Source: an uncultured SAR86 cluster bacterium
GTDB taxonomy: Bacteria > Pseudomonadota > Gammaproteobacteria > Magnimaribacterales > D2472
Direction: 5' to 3'
NCBI GenBank assembly: GCA_902599315.1
Contig: CACKEY010000001.1
Location: forward strand, 68,625-132,624
Length of the DNA: 64,000 bases
The notes under the pieces were generated by a model. That model worked only from the letters and a program-made list of their open reading frames with translations. It had not been told where the DNA came from and searched no databases. The position numbers and the translations under genes were made by a program. Positions 17,117 to 26,946 of this stretch are shown here, piece by piece (positions within the stretch are counted from its first letter, which is position 1; every line of letters begins with the position of its first letter).

Positions 17117-18397
17117 TTGAAAAAAACAAATAAGCAGTCTAGAGCTAGAACCCCAAGAGTCTTAAAGGAAAGCAAATTTAGCCCTCTTTCTATAGAAATC
17201 ATTAAAAAATTAAAGAAGTCTGGTTTTCAAGGCTATCTTGTTGGTGGTTGCATTAGGGATTTACTTTCTGGAATAACGCCCAAAGACTTTGATATCTCAA
17301 CTAATGCAACCCCTGAGGAAGTTAGAAAGATTTTTAAGTCATCAAGAATTATTGGCAAAAGGTTTCGCTTGGTACATGTTTTTAGTAGAAATGAATTAAT
17401 TGAAGTCTCAACCTTTCGAGCAAATATCTCAAGAGATGAAAATAACTCTGAGGTTCTTAAGGATTCTGCAGGAAAAATTCTAAGAGATAATGTTTGGGGA
17501 ACCCTTGAAGAAGATTGCATTAGAAGAGACTTCTCAGTTAATGCCCTATATTTTGATCCTCTGCAAAATATTTTATATGACTTTCATAATGGTTTAGAGC
17601 ACATACAAAAAAAAGTTCTAGTCTCAATTGGTGATCCGCAACTTAGATTTGAAGAAGATCCAGTAAGGAGCTTACGAGCAATTAGATTCAGCTCTAAATT
17701 AAATTTCAAAATTTCAAATGATGTCAAAGAAGCCATATACAAAAAGGGACATTTACTTGGAAATATCTCAAATGCCAGAATGTTTGATGAATTCTGTAAA
17801 ATTTTTCTAACAAAACAAGCACTTGAAAACTTTAAAAAACTAAATTCATTTGGGGTTCTAAAATATTTAATAAATACTCGGGAATATAACGAACATACAT
17901 TTGATCTTAAATTTCAGCATGCGGCATTAATCAATACTGACAATAGATTAAAAGCTTCAAAATCTGTTACTCCTGGCTTTTTAATTGCTGCATTGCTCTG
18001 GCCGAAGTTAATGGATGCATCGAAAGAAAAAGGAAACCTCAATCTAAGAAAATTCTTTCGATCCATGGATGGAACTATTCGAGAACAGCAAGTCCTTACT
18101 GCTGTACCAAGAAAATTTCATAGTTACATTAAAGATATATGGTCTCTACAATTAAAGCTGGAAACTCGCCTAGGGCATCAACCTTATAAGATTTTAAATC
18201 ATCCTCGCTTTAGAGCAGCGTACGACTTCTTGCTTTTAAGAGAAGAAGCAGCTAAAGATAAACAAGGTATTGGTGACTGGTGGACTCAATTTCAAAAGAT
18301 CAATCGACCAGGAAAAATCGAATTGCTGAAAAGATTGAAGGAATCAAGAAGTGGTCCAGTTGAGAAAAAATTTGGTTTCTTGGAAGAGTTAAGCTAA
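17117..18397 (+). CDS. pcnB: Poly(A) polymerase I
   Basis: Class II nucleotidyltransferase that adds 3' poly(A) tails to RNA and promotes decay. 426 residues from TTG 17117. The catalytic signature GG-x-IRD and DFD is at residues 43-59 (Asp57, Asp59). The segment RIIGKRFRLVHV is the PcnB hallmark that separates it from CCA-adding enzymes. The N terminus is basic. In many gammaproteobacteria pcnB is followed by folK, whereas here a deoxynucleoside kinase follows after 26 bp. Confidence 0.93.
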   Translation: MKKTNKQSRARTPRVLKESKFSPLSIEIIKKLKKSGFQGYLVGGCIRDLLSGITPKDFDISTNATPEEVRKIFKSSRIIGKRFRLVHVFSRNELIEVSTFRANISRDENNSEVLKDSAGKILRDNVWGTLEEDCIRRDFSVNALYFDPLQNILYDFHNGLEHIQKKVLVSIGDPQLRFEEDPVRSLRAIRFSSKLNFKISNDVKEAIYKKGHLLGNISNARMFDEFCKIFLTKQALENFKKLNSFGVLKYLINTREYNEHTFDLKFQHAALINTDNRLKASKSVTPGFLIAALLWPKLMDASKEKGNLNLRKFFRSMDGTIREQQVLTAVPRKFHSYIKDIWSLQLKLETRLGHQPYKILNHPRFRAAYDFLLLREEAAKDKQGIGDWWTQFQKINRPGKIELLKRLKESRSGPVEKKFGFLEELS

Positions 18398-18423
18398 TCT
18401 TTACTCAATAAAATAAAAACCTT

Positions 18424-19089
18424 ATGGAACCAGCTTTACAGGAAGCTCCGCTTCCAAAATATATCGCAATTGAGGGGCCGATTGGTGTTGGAAAAACCAC
18501 GCTTGCTCATAAAATCGCAGAAACCTTTAATTACGATGTATTTTTAGAGCAGCCTGCAGAAAATCCCTTTTTAAAAAACTTCTACAGAAATCCGAAGCAA
18601 TCTGCTCTTGCAACTCAATTATTTTTTTTGTTTCAACGTATGCAACAGATTGAAGATTTAAAACAGAGATCATTATTTGAACCTGTTCGTGTGGCTGACT
18701 TTTTAATTCAAAAAGATAGATTATTCGCTGAAGTTACTCTATCTGAAGAGGAAATGAGTTTATATGAAAAAGTTTATGAGCATTTAACCATAGATGCTCC
18801 ATCGCCTGATCTAGTGATTTATCTTCAGGCTCCTGTAGAAGTTTTATTAGAAAGAATAAATAAACGTGGTAATCCTGATGAAAAATTTTTAACAGTTGAT
18901 TATTTAGAAAGACTTAATGACGCTTACTCAAAATTCTTTTTGTACTTTGAAAATGCTCCGCTATTAATTATCAATGCATCAGATATTGACCTTGAAGATG
19001 GTGGCTCTGATTATGACATGCTGATAAATAAGATTATGTCTGATCCCAGGGGTAAAAATTTTATTAATCCTCAACCATCAATATTGTAA
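18424..19089 (+). CDS. Deoxynucleoside kinase (dGK/dAK-like)
   Basis: Salvage kinase that phosphorylates deoxynucleosides to dNMPs. 221 residues. P-loop GPIGVGKT at 18-25, substrate-site Glu in FLEQPAENPFLKNFY, and VADFLIQKDRLFA, all typical of the dNK/TK2/dGK family. The LID region has EKFLTVDYLERL. It sits where folK is commonly found after pcnB. The spacing to acs is 12 bp, so pcnB, this gene and acs probably share a transcript. Substrate preference cannot be told from sequence alone. Confidence 0.88.
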   Translation: MEPALQEAPLPKYIAIEGPIGVGKTTLAHKIAETFNYDVFLEQPAENPFLKNFYRNPKQSALATQLFFLFQRMQQIEDLKQRSLFEPVRVADFLIQKDRLFAEVTLSEEEMSLYEKVYEHLTIDAPSPDLVIYLQAPVEVLLERINKRGNPDEKFLTVDYLERLNDAYSKFFLYFENAPLLIINASDIDLEDGGSDYDMLINKIMSDPRGKNFINPQPSIL

Positions 19090-19101
19090 GAAGTTATTCT
19101 T

Positions 19102-21042
19102 GTGGCAGAGAAGAAATATCTACCTCCTAAAAATCTTGTAAATCCATACATCAAAAGCTTAGATGAATACAAACATATGTATCAACAATCTATTGATGAT
19201 CCCAAAGCATTCTTTAGGAAAGAAGCTATCGAAAACTTAGATTGGATAGAGCCTTTTAATAGTGTTCATAATGATGATTTTATTGACTCAAAGTGGTTTC
19301 AGGAAGGCAAGATTAATGTTTCATATAATTGTATTGATAGACACTTAAAATTACGTGCTGATAAAACTGCGCTTATTTGGGAAGGAGATAATCCCAATGA
19401 ATCTCATGAAATCAGCTACACAGAATTACATCAAAATGTGTCCAAATTTGGGAATGTTCTTAAAAATTTAGGAGCTTCAAAGGGATCAAGAATTTGTATT
19501 TATATGCCAATGATTCCAGAAGCTGCATATGCAATGTTAGCTTGCGCAAGAATTGGCGCTATCCACTCTGTTGTATTTGGTGGTTTTTCTCCAGAATCAT
19601 TAAAAGATAGAATTCTAGATGCAGATTGCAAAATAGTCATCACAGCAGACGAAGCTATAAGAGGTGGGAAAAGAGTCCCTCTAAAAAAGAATGTTGATGC
19701 TGCCCTGTTAGATTGCCCAAAAGTTAAGCATTGTCTTGTTATAAAAAGAACAAGTAAAAATATTGATTGGGTTTCAGGGAGAGACAAAAATTATGAGGAA
19801 ATGTTTTCTGAAGCATCAAGTGACTGTCCTTGCGAGCCTATGGCTTCAGAGGATCCATTATTTATATTGTATACCTCTGGCTCAACAGGAAAACCAAAAG
19901 GTGTAATGCATACTACTGGGGGATACCTGCTTGGAGCACATTTAAGTTTTAAATATCTTTTTGGATATGAAGATGATGATAGATATTGGTGTACAGCCGA
20001 TGTTGGATGGATTACAGGTCATACCTATATTCTCTATGGGCCTTTATCCTGTGGTGCTACAAGTTTAATGTTCGAAGGCATTCCAACATATCCCAGTCCC
20101 TCAAGGTTTTGGGAAATTTGTGATAAACATAAAATATCCATTTTTTATACAGCTCCTACTGCGCTAAGGGCATTAATGGCTCAAGGAGATGAACATGTAT
20201 TTAAAACAAAAAGGGAAAGCCTGCGTATTTTAGGAACAGTGGGTGAGCCGATCAATCCAGAAGCATGGGAATGGTATTTTAACGTAGTTGGTAATAAAGA
20301 TTGTCATATTATTGATACCTGGTGGCAGACAGAAACTGGCTCAGTACTAATTTCTCCAATTGCAGGAATAACTCCAGTAAAACCAGGGTCAGCAACTTTA
20401 CCATTTTTTGGAGTCAAGCCTGAGCTTGTAGATGAAAATGGCAATATCATTGAAGGGGTTCAATCAGGAAATCTTATCATTACTCAGTCATGGCCAAGTC
20501 AAATTAGAAGTGTGTATGGAGATCATCAAAGAATGATTGATACATATTTTTCTACCTATGAGGGGGCCTATTTCACGGGTGATGGAGCAAAAAGAGATGA
20601 GGACGGATATTTCTGGATTACTGGCCGAGTAGACGATGTGTTGAATGTTTCCGGACACAGACTAGGTACAGCTGAAATCGAGAGCGCTTTAGTTTTGCAC
20701 GAAAAAGTTGCTGAAGCAGCCATAGTCGGTTTTGAGCATCCTATAAAAGGTCAAGGAATCTATGCATACGTTACCCTAATGATCGGAGAGGAAGAAAGTG
20801 AAAATTTAATAAAAGACTTACAAAATTTTGTTGCTAAAGAAATTAGCCCAATTGCAAAACCCGATCTTATTCAGTGGGCGCCAGGACTACCAAAAACAAG
20901 GTCAGGAAAGATCATGAGAAGAATTTTACGAAAAGTTGCATCTGGAGAATTTGATAATCTTGGAGATACCTCCACCCTAGCTGATCCAGGTGTGGTAGAT
21001 GATTTAATAAAAAATAAGCGTAATTTAAAAAAAACTAACTAA
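19102..21042 (+). CDS. acs: Acetyl-CoA synthetase
   Basis: Activates acetate to acetyl-CoA through acetyl-AMP. 646 residues from GTG 19102. ATP loop [11 protein letters not shown], the DTWWQTETG motif and the regulatory lysine motif PKTRSGK (Lys603, equivalent to Lys609 of Salmonella Acs, the acetylation target) are all present. Full length. The 3' end overlaps a convergent small membrane-protein gene by 18 bp. Confidence 0.97.
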   Translation: MAEKKYLPPKNLVNPYIKSLDEYKHMYQQSIDDPKAFFRKEAIENLDWIEPFNSVHNDDFIDSKWFQEGKINVSYNCIDRHLKLRADKTALIWEGDNPNESHEISYTELHQNVSKFGNVLKNLGASKGSRICIYMPMIPEAAYAMLACARIGAIHSVVFGGFSPESLKDRILDADCKIVITADEAIRGGKRVPLKKNVDAALLDCPKVKHCLVIKRTSKNIDWVSGRDKNYEEMFSEASSDCPCEPMASEDPLFILYTSGSTGKPKGVMHTTGGYLLGAHLSFKYLFGYEDDDRYWCTADVGWITGHTYILYGPLSCGATSLMFEGIPTYPSPSRFWEICDKHKISIFYTAPTALRALMAQGDEHVFKTKRESLRILGTVGEPINPEAWEWYFNVVGNKDCHIIDTWWQTETGSVLISPIAGITPVKPGSATLPFFGVKPELVDENGNIIEGVQSGNLIITQSWPSQIRSVYGDHQRMIDTYFSTYEGAYFTGDGAKRDEDGYFWITGRVDDVLNVSGHRLGTAEIESALVLHEKVAEAAIVGFEHPIKGQGIYAYVTLMIGEEESENLIKDLQNFVAKEISPIAKPDLIQWAPGLPKTRSGKIMRRILRKVASGEFDNLGDTSTLADPGVVDDLIKNKRNLKKTN

Positions 21043-21387
21043 TAAACATCCTATGCCAATCACCGAAGTTATTATTACTAAATAATTGTTAAGAGTGGTC
21101 TCATCCATAAATTGCATTTCACCTTTAGATTGGTAAAAAAACTCAGGCTTAAGCATAAGTGTTATTGAATTAAGCGCATGCATGAAAAATATAACAAAAA
21201 TAAACCAATGAGCTTGCTCAATAATTGCCGCAAAACTTAAAAGTAAAAAAGGCACATCAAAAATTAAAAGAAATTTTTTATTATTTTGATTATAAATAAA
21301 TCCTAAGATATTAAATTTCTCTTTTATTAATAACAGAGTGATTAAAGCAGAAATTAAATATGAGCATCCTAAGATAAAAGCAAACAT
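21025..21387 (-). CDS. Small four-helix membrane protein, unknown
   Basis: 120 residues with about four hydrophobic segments (near 3-20, 40-58, 61-78 and 100-119). No recognised family and no catalytic signature. It ends inside the 3' end of acs and lies 4 bp downstream of the MBL gene, so it is probably the third gene of a NUDIX-MBL-membrane-protein operon. Function unknown. Confidence 0.6.
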   Translation of the reverse strand: MFAFILGCSYLISALITLLLIKEKFNILGFIYNQNNKKFLLIFDVPFLLLSFAAIIEQAHWFIFVIFFMHALNSITLMLKPEFFYQSKGEMQFMDETTLNNYLVIITSVIGIGCLLVSFF

Positions 21388-21391
21388 TGTG

Positions 21392-22201
21392 TCAGATTAA
21401 AGACCAGATTTTTTGATTTTTGTCCAAAGCAACCATTTTGTCGTCAAGGAGTTTATATAAGTGAGCCTCAAGACTCCAAACAGCAATAGGATGAAGTTTA
21501 GAGTCGACATCGTCATAGACACTCTTAACTAACTCCTCTGACCTAACGGATGAAAAATTCTTTAACTTAGATATAACTTTCTTCTCTCGTTCAAGCCGAT
21601 GATTGATGATCCAATCAACCACAGCCATTGGGTCTTCAAGAAAACCTCCATGGCCAGGCCAAATTTTGTTAAAACTATATTTTCGTAATAAGGCCAATGA
21701 GTTCAAATAATCTTTCATGGATCCATCAGGATGAGCAATAACAACAGTAGAGCCATTCATAATGTGATCTCCTGTAAGCATGGCTTTTTCTTCACGAATT
21801 AAAAAACAAAGATGGTTAGAAGCATGGCCTGGAGTATGAATACTTTCTATGGTGTATTCTGCAGTTTCGATTAAGTCTCCTTGTCCTAAAAAACGTTCAG
21901 GTTTAAATGTTTTATCCTGAAGAGTGTCGTCTTTTTCGACCAATCTACCCATTAGGGGAACATTTAAAATTTCTCCTATTACTTTAGCAGCAGGAGAATG
22001 ATCCCGGTGAGTATGAGTAACCAAAATGCGTTTAATTTTACCTTCCCCAAGCTTGATTAATTTTTCAATGTGTTCATCAATTTTTGGCCCTGGATCTATA
22101 AGAGTAATATCTTCTCTACCAATTAGATAGCTGTTTGTTCCTGAGCCAGTAAACATGCTTCCATTGGGAGCAGTGACTTGCTGAATTAATTCTTTAGACA
22201 T
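21392..22201 (-). CDS. Metallo-beta-lactamase-fold hydrolase (LACTB2-like)
   Basis: About 270 residues from ATG 22201. The frame continues up to 22246, but that would overlap the NUDIX gene by 53 bp and adds an unconserved lead. The ATG at 22201 gives an 8-bp overlap. The zinc motif HTHRDH is followed by a distal TPGHASNH and a TGDHIMNGS stretch. The C-terminal helical region resembles LACTB2, an endoribonuclease-like or thioesterase-like MBL enzyme. Substrate unknown. Translationally coupled to the NUDIX hydrolase. Confidence 0.85.
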   Translation of the reverse strand: MSKELIQQVTAPNGSMFTGSGTNSYLIGREDITLIDPGPKIDEHIEKLIKLGEGKIKRILVTHTHRDHSPAAKVIGEILNVPLMGRLVEKDDTLQDKTFKPERFLGQGDLIETAEYTIESIHTPGHASNHLCFLIREEKAMLTGDHIMNGSTVVIAHPDGSMKDYLNSLALLRKYSFNKIWPGHGGFLEDPMAVVDWIINHRLEREKKVISKLKNFSSVRSEELVKSVYDDVDSKLHPIAVWSLEAHLYKLLDDKMVALDKNQKIWSLI

Positions 22202-22973
22202 TTTTGTATCCTTTGTCGCCTGGAAGAAAGCCGATCCACTTGCCATCTTGCTTTACAAATTTTGGCAGTATTGGCTCAATTGCGTTATTACCCAAACCCT
22301 CAAAATAATTAAAGGCTTCAAAGGCGGAAGAAAATTCTGCCAACTGTTCAATGTTACTTATGGTTGGGAGAATCATGTTCATTTTGCCTTCTTTTAATTT
22401 TACCAGAGCATCTTTGGGTTTGATCCAAAAGCTTTCGGTTAACTCAAAACCATCATGGCTTGCTAGTTGTTTAGCATTTACTTTGGCAAGAAAAAATCTT
22501 GTATCAAATCTTTTGGGTTCAATGGCAGGAGTAATCCAATGCGCGCATGGAACAATGTTATTAGTCCTTAATCTTAATGACTCAGATATACATATATCTT
22601 TGAATGAAATTTCCTTATTATTTAATTGTTTTCTTAAACTACTTAATTTCTCATATTCTTGTATTAATGAGTCGCTGGGATTTGTAAGTAATACTCCAGT
22701 CTCCTCAAAACACTCTCTTATGCAAGCAATCCAAAATGACAGTCCGTCATTTTCAATGCCAAGTCTTGCAGAAGCCTCCTCATCATTCATACCTTCGCAG
22801 TATGCATACAAGTCTCTTTCTGTATCCTCGGGATCTAATTTACCTCCAGGGAAAACATATAAACTCCCAAACGAAGATTTGCTACTTCTTTTGACTATGA
22901 ATATTTCAAAACCGCTTTCTTCTGCTTCACGCATTAAAATAACTGTTGCTGCTGGTTTAATGGGTGTGGTCAT
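22194..22973 (-). CDS. NUDIX hydrolase, NUDT19-like
   Basis: 259 residues. The Nudix box is present but split: GGKLD at 43-47 and RECFEETGVLL at 86-96, about 28 residues more than the canonical spacing. A lengthened box of this kind is known in NUDT19-type proteins, some of which hydrolyse CoA and acyl-CoA. The Glu residues that bind metal (REcfEE) are intact. The coupling to an MBL hydrolase hints at successive breakdown of one compound class, possibly acyl-CoA, but this is inference. Confidence 0.82.
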   Translation of the reverse strand: MTTPIKPAATVILMREAEESGFEIFIVKRSSKSSFGSLYVFPGGKLDPEDTERDLYAYCEGMNDEEASARLGIENDGLSFWIACIRECFEETGVLLTNPSDSLIQEYEKLSSLRKQLNNKEISFKDICISESLRLRTNNIVPCAHWITPAIEPKRFDTRFFLAKVNAKQLASHDGFELTESFWIKPKDALVKLKEGKMNMILPTISNIEQLAEFSSAFEAFNYFEGLGNNAIEPILPKFVKQDGKWIGFLPGDKGYKNV

Positions 22974-23021
22974 TATTTATTCAATAGTATGGTGATTTAT
23001 TATCCTTTAGAATACGCCTTA

Positions 23022-23927
23022 ATGGAAATCACAAATTCACTTGCAGCTGATATTCAAAATGCGCCTGAATGGTTCCATTCAGCTATATCTAATAAACCAA
23101 GAATTCAAAGTCTTACGCATGAACTTGGTGACATTACATATCAAACATGGGATAGGGAGAAGAAAGACGTAATAGTACTCATTCATGGAACTGGCGCCCA
23201 TAAAAAATGGTGGGATCCAATCGCGCCTTTAATTTCTATGAATTTCTCTATTATTGCTCCAGATCTTCCAGGAATGGGAGAGTCTGATCATAGAAAAGAA
23301 TATAATTTTGAAGAATTTAGCGAGGCATTAATTGCAATCTTGCATCAAGAAAAAATTGTAAACGGTACTCAAAAAATTTATCTGATAGGTCATTCACTTG
23401 GTGGGCATGTTGCTGGTTATATGGCAAGCGAATTTCCCGATCTTTTTAATGGGATAGTAATGATTGATTCTCCAATTCGTCCTCCAACATATGATTATGA
23501 TAAACATAAGAGTACGGGCCCCTTAAGAAAAATAAAATTTTATCCAGATAAAATATCAATAATAGAAAGATTTAGACTGATGCCACCTCAAGATTGTGAA
23601 AATGATTGGTACCTAAGATATATTGCGGAGCACTCTATTCTTAATGTTGATGACGGCTGGAGATGGCGATTCGACGATAAGATGTTTGCAACTCTTCAGC
23701 GCCTTAACAACTATGAATTTAAATTTAAATGTCCTGCACTTTTCATTGCAGGTGGCAAAAGTTTATTATTAGAATCAAAAATTATGAAATATATAAGAAA
23801 AGCTTTCAAGGAATCTATGAAGGTAGAGGTGATTGAGGATGCGGCTCATCATGTCCCGCTTGATTCTCCAATTGAGCTTGTGAATCTTATAAATAATTAC
23901 TTAGACGAATGGGAAAATAAAATATGA
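23022..23927 (+). CDS. Alpha/beta hydrolase
   Basis: About 301 residues from ATG 23022 (the frame opens at 22989, with an unconserved 11-residue lead). Oxyanion segment HGTGAHKKWWD, nucleophile elbow GHSLGGH and late His in AAHHVPLD give a complete Ser-Asp-His set. No signal peptide. The fold covers esterases, thioesterases and C-C hydrolases, and the substrate cannot be assigned. The last four bases (ATGA) overlap the next gene, so it is co-translated with the propeller protein. Confidence 0.85.
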   Translation: MEITNSLAADIQNAPEWFHSAISNKPRIQSLTHELGDITYQTWDREKKDVIVLIHGTGAHKKWWDPIAPLISMNFSIIAPDLPGMGESDHRKEYNFEEFSEALIAILHQEKIVNGTQKIYLIGHSLGGHVAGYMASEFPDLFNGIVMIDSPIRPPTYDYDKHKSTGPLRKIKFYPDKISIIERFRLMPPQDCENDWYLRYIAEHSILNVDDGWRWRFDDKMFATLQRLNNYEFKFKCPALFIAGGKSLLLESKIMKYIRKAFKESMKVEVIEDAAHHVPLDSPIELVNLINNYLDEWENKI

Positions 23928-25006
23928 AAAAAACATTGATAACTACCTCAGGGCTTATAGTTATATGCTTCATGATATTTTTATGGCTCGGAAACAAAAA
24001 TTCAATACAGCCTCTTGAAGGCTGTGAAAGTAATGCTGAATTAAGTGTTTACTGTGATTTTATGAATCCTGAAGATTTAGCTCTTACCCCAGATGAAAAG
24101 TTTTTGATTGTTGCTGAATTTGGTGGAATGGCTCCATTGGTTGAAATGACATCAGGTAAATTAAGTTTTTTTAGTCTCAAGGAAAAAACTAAAATCAACG
24201 CAAATATTTCCTTCGGTAATAACGAATGGGGTTCTAAAGATTGCTCTAGAAGCTCAGATGTTCCCTTCGGTCCTCATGGAATCGATTTAATTCAAAGAGA
24301 TGATGGAAGGTTTCAACTGGCAGTGGTCAGTCACCACCCTAAAGAAAGCATAGAGATGTTCGAATTGACAGAAAATAACGGCTGGATGCTTGAATGGAAG
24401 GGATGTATCGATGTTCATGGTCAATATTATTTTAATGATGTATCTCTAGATACTGCTGGAAATTTCTATGCTACTCATATGTTTGACTCTGATTTTTCAT
24501 TAATACGAGCTTTATGGAATGTGTTTGCTAAATCAGATACTGGCTTTGTTGTAAAGTGGAATACGGATGATTCCTTTGAGAATCTTACTTTTACTTCAGG
24601 CTCTTTCCCGAATGGGATTGCACTGGACCAAAAAAATAACAATCTCATAGTAAATTACAACTTAGGAGATAAAAGCATATTATTTAATCTTGCTACCGAA
24701 GAACCCTCAGGAGAGTTTGAGTACAATTCTCCTGATAATGTAATCATTAAAGATGGTTATGCATGGATCGCTAATCATGATCATACTGTTGCTGAGTCTT
24801 TAGGATGCGGTGAGATGATTACATGTCCTCTCCCTTTTTCAATTAATAAGTTGTCTTTGTTAGATTTTTCATTGATAAACTCTTATAAATTTGAAAGTAA
24901 AAATATGGGAATTGGAACGGTTGGCTTGCCACATGATGGATCTTTGTGGATTGGATCATATAAGTCAGACAGATTAGCTGAAGCTAGCCTCTCCATAAGT
25001 GAATAG
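23924..25006 (+). CDS. Membrane-anchored SMP-30/paraoxonase-like beta-propeller protein
   Basis: 360 residues. An uncleaved anchor or signal segment occupies about residues 4-23. The rest has the strand-repeat look of a six-bladed propeller. FGPHGIDL, YYFNDVSLD and SFPNGIALD match the calcium-site segments (HGI, ND, NG) of paraoxonases, SMP-30 and strictosidine-synthase-like proteins, and GLPHDGSLWIGS is a C-terminal blade. A periplasmic lactonase or esterase role is plausible but unproven. Coupled to the upstream alpha/beta hydrolase by a 4-bp overlap and to nnr downstream by an 8-bp overlap. Confidence 0.72.
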   Translation: MKKTLITTSGLIVICFMIFLWLGNKNSIQPLEGCESNAELSVYCDFMNPEDLALTPDEKFLIVAEFGGMAPLVEMTSGKLSFFSLKEKTKINANISFGNNEWGSKDCSRSSDVPFGPHGIDLIQRDDGRFQLAVVSHHPKESIEMFELTENNGWMLEWKGCIDVHGQYYFNDVSLDTAGNFYATHMFDSDFSLIRALWNVFAKSDTGFVVKWNTDDSFENLTFTSGSFPNGIALDQKNNNLIVNYNLGDKSILFNLATEEPSGEFEYNSPDNVIIKDGYAWIANHDHTVAESLGCGEMITCPLPFSINKLSLLDFSLINSYKFESKNMGIGTVGLPHDGSLWIGSYKSDRLAEASLSISE

Positions 25007-26468
25007 TATTTACACTGCTGAGCAAGTCAAAGCTTTCGAGAAAAGTTCGTTCGTTAATAAGGGAGACGATCTGCTTGCAATGATGGAAGCAGCAGATTGC
25101 TCTGTTGATGAATTAGTTAAAGCCTATCCAAAATCTAAATTTTTAATTTTATGTGGACCAGGAAATAATGGTGGCGATGGTTATTTCATTGGTATTGGTT
25201 TATCTAAATTAAATAAAGAGGTTAAATTTTTAAATGTACTAGATAATTCAAAAAAATCTCAGCTGTGTGAGCATGCATTTAAAAAGGCTAAAAATTTAAC
25301 ATTTATCAATTCTAATGAACTGAAAAATATCTCAATTGATACAGTCATAATAGATGCAATATTTGGTATAGGAGGAAGAATTGAATTAAGTAAACAACTT
25401 GAAGAAATTCTATCTGTTTGCAATGAATTTAAGTCAAAAGTTGCCATTGATATGCCAACTGGACTAAATTCTAATACTGGAGAAATCTCTGAAGCATGCT
25501 TTAATGCAGATAAAACAATTACTTTTATTGCATATAAGTTGGGGCAACGAATAAATAAAGGTAAGAATTTTTCAGGCAAACTTATCTTAAAAGATCTGGG
25601 ACTTGGTATGAAAAAAAAAGTAACTCCGTTGATTAAAGAATTTTCTTTTGAAGATATAAAAGGAAGTATCCCAAAAAGAAAAAATAACGCTCACAAAGGC
25701 GATCATGGCAAGCTTTTGGTAATTGCAGGCGATGAGGGATTTGGAGGCGCAGGCATTATGTCTGCAGAATCTGGACTTAAAACTGGCGCAGGATTGGTAA
25801 GACTTCTGACTCGAGAATTACATATTTCAGCAAGTCTAGCTAGGAATCCAGAAATTATGGTTTCTGGTGCTGATAATGCGCAAGACCTTGAAGAAAATTT
25901 AAGTTGGCCAAATGCAATTGTTGCAGGTCCAGGAATGTTTGAAAACTTTTGGTCAGAACAAATACTCTACAAGCTGCTTGTCACGATTGCTGATAAAAAG
26001 ATCCCTACTCTTCTTGATGCTGGAGCTCTAAGGTTAATCACCAATAAAGCTTTCTCTAAAATGAAACTTCATGATCAAATGGTCTTAACCCCCCATCCAG
26101 GCGAGGCTGCTGATATGCTAAAAGTTTCAACACAAGAAATCCAAAAAGATAGAATAGAATCTGCTAAAAAACTTCAAAAAAAATATAACTGCATAATCGT
26201 TCTTAAAGGACAAGGAACAATTATTTGCAATAAAAAAGAAATTTATCTTTGTGCCTCTGGTGGTCCTGAATTAGCTGTGGCAGGAACTGGGGATATCCTC
26301 TCAGGAGTTATCGGCTCATTAATTGCTCAAGGATTGGCTCCATTAGATGCAGCCATTGCAGGTGTTGGTCTTCATGCTCAAGCTGGCGAAAATTTTGCTA
26401 CCGATGTTGGCAGAATTGGATTAGCCGCAAGCGAACTAATACCACAAATAAGAAAATTACTGAATTAG
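24999..26468 (+). CDS. nnr: Bifunctional NAD(P)H-hydrate epimerase/dehydratase
   Basis: Repairs hydrated NADH and NADPH. 489 residues from GTG 24999. The N-terminal YjeF epimerase domain has CGPGNNGGDGYF (residues 52-63) and VIDAIFGIGGR. The C-terminal ADP-dependent dehydratase domain has LTPHPGEAA and GTGDILSGVIG (Gly429-Asp432 start). Full bifunctional length. It lies upstream of tsaE and amiC, the usual gammaproteobacterial order, although its 5' end is fused into a hydrolase operon. Confidence 0.96.
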   Translation: MNSIYTAEQVKAFEKSSFVNKGDDLLAMMEAADCSVDELVKAYPKSKFLILCGPGNNGGDGYFIGIGLSKLNKEVKFLNVLDNSKKSQLCEHAFKKAKNLTFINSNELKNISIDTVIIDAIFGIGGRIELSKQLEEILSVCNEFKSKVAIDMPTGLNSNTGEISEACFNADKTITFIAYKLGQRINKGKNFSGKLILKDLGLGMKKKVTPLIKEFSFEDIKGSIPKRKNNAHKGDHGKLLVIAGDEGFGGAGIMSAESGLKTGAGLVRLLTRELHISASLARNPEIMVSGADNAQDLEENLSWPNAIVAGPGMFENFWSEQILYKLLVTIADKKIPTLLDAGALRLITNKAFSKMKLHDQMVLTPHPGEAADMLKVSTQEIQKDRIESAKKLQKKYNCIIVLKGQGTIICNKKEIYLCASGGPELAVAGTGDILSGVIGSLIAQGLAPLDAAIAGVGLHAQAGENFATDVGRIGLAASELIPQIRKLLN

Positions 26469-26475
26469 ACAGCTG

Positions 26476-26946
26476 ATGCTTAAACTCAATTTGAAGGATG
26501 AATCAAGCACTTTGCTTTTAGGTGCAGCTATTGGCAAAACCATTAATAGCTTAGATCAAAAAGTTTTTGAAATTCATTTAAATGGTAATTTAGGTGCCGG
26601 AAAAACTACTTTGGTAAGAGGAACACTTGAATATTTAGGCTGGAAAGACGTTGTAACAAGTCCCACCTATACTTTATGCGAAGAGTATGAAATAGATAAT
26701 AAATTATTATTGCATGTTGATTTGTACAGGATTGAAAGCCAGGAAGACGTGGAGGTATTAAATCTTGACAGAGAAACATTTAATCAAAAAATTGTTTTTA
26801 TTGAGTGGCCAGAAAATCTTCACACAGATAGACAAGAGGACGTTATAATCAATTTAGAGCATGACGAGCAGGCAAGATGTGTCACACTAAAATGCAAGGA
26901 CAATAATATTAAATCTAGTATTAAGACCTATTATGAAAATAACTAG
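26476..26946 (+). CDS. tsaE: tRNA threonylcarbamoyladenosine biosynthesis ATPase TsaE
   Basis: ATPase of the t6A pathway, working with TsaB and TsaD. 156 residues. Walker A GNLGAGKTTLVRG begins at residue 37. SPTYTLCEEY and the FIEWPENL segment near residue 113 are family hallmarks. It starts 7 bp after nnr and overlaps amiC by 14 bp, so it is part of one operon. Confidence 0.95.
   Translation: MLKLNLKDESSTLLLGAAIGKTINSLDQKVFEIHLNGNLGAGKTTLVRGTLEYLGWKDVVTSPTYTLCEEYEIDNKLLLHVDLYRIESQEDVEVLNLDRETFNQKIVFIEWPENLHTDRQEDVIINLEHDEQARCVTLKCKDNNIKSSIKTYYENN

Noticed and set aside
22351-22995. 214-codon open frame on the plus strand
   Set aside because: Antisense to the NUDIX gene, which has the motifs and correct neighbours. 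The composition is that of a shadow frame.
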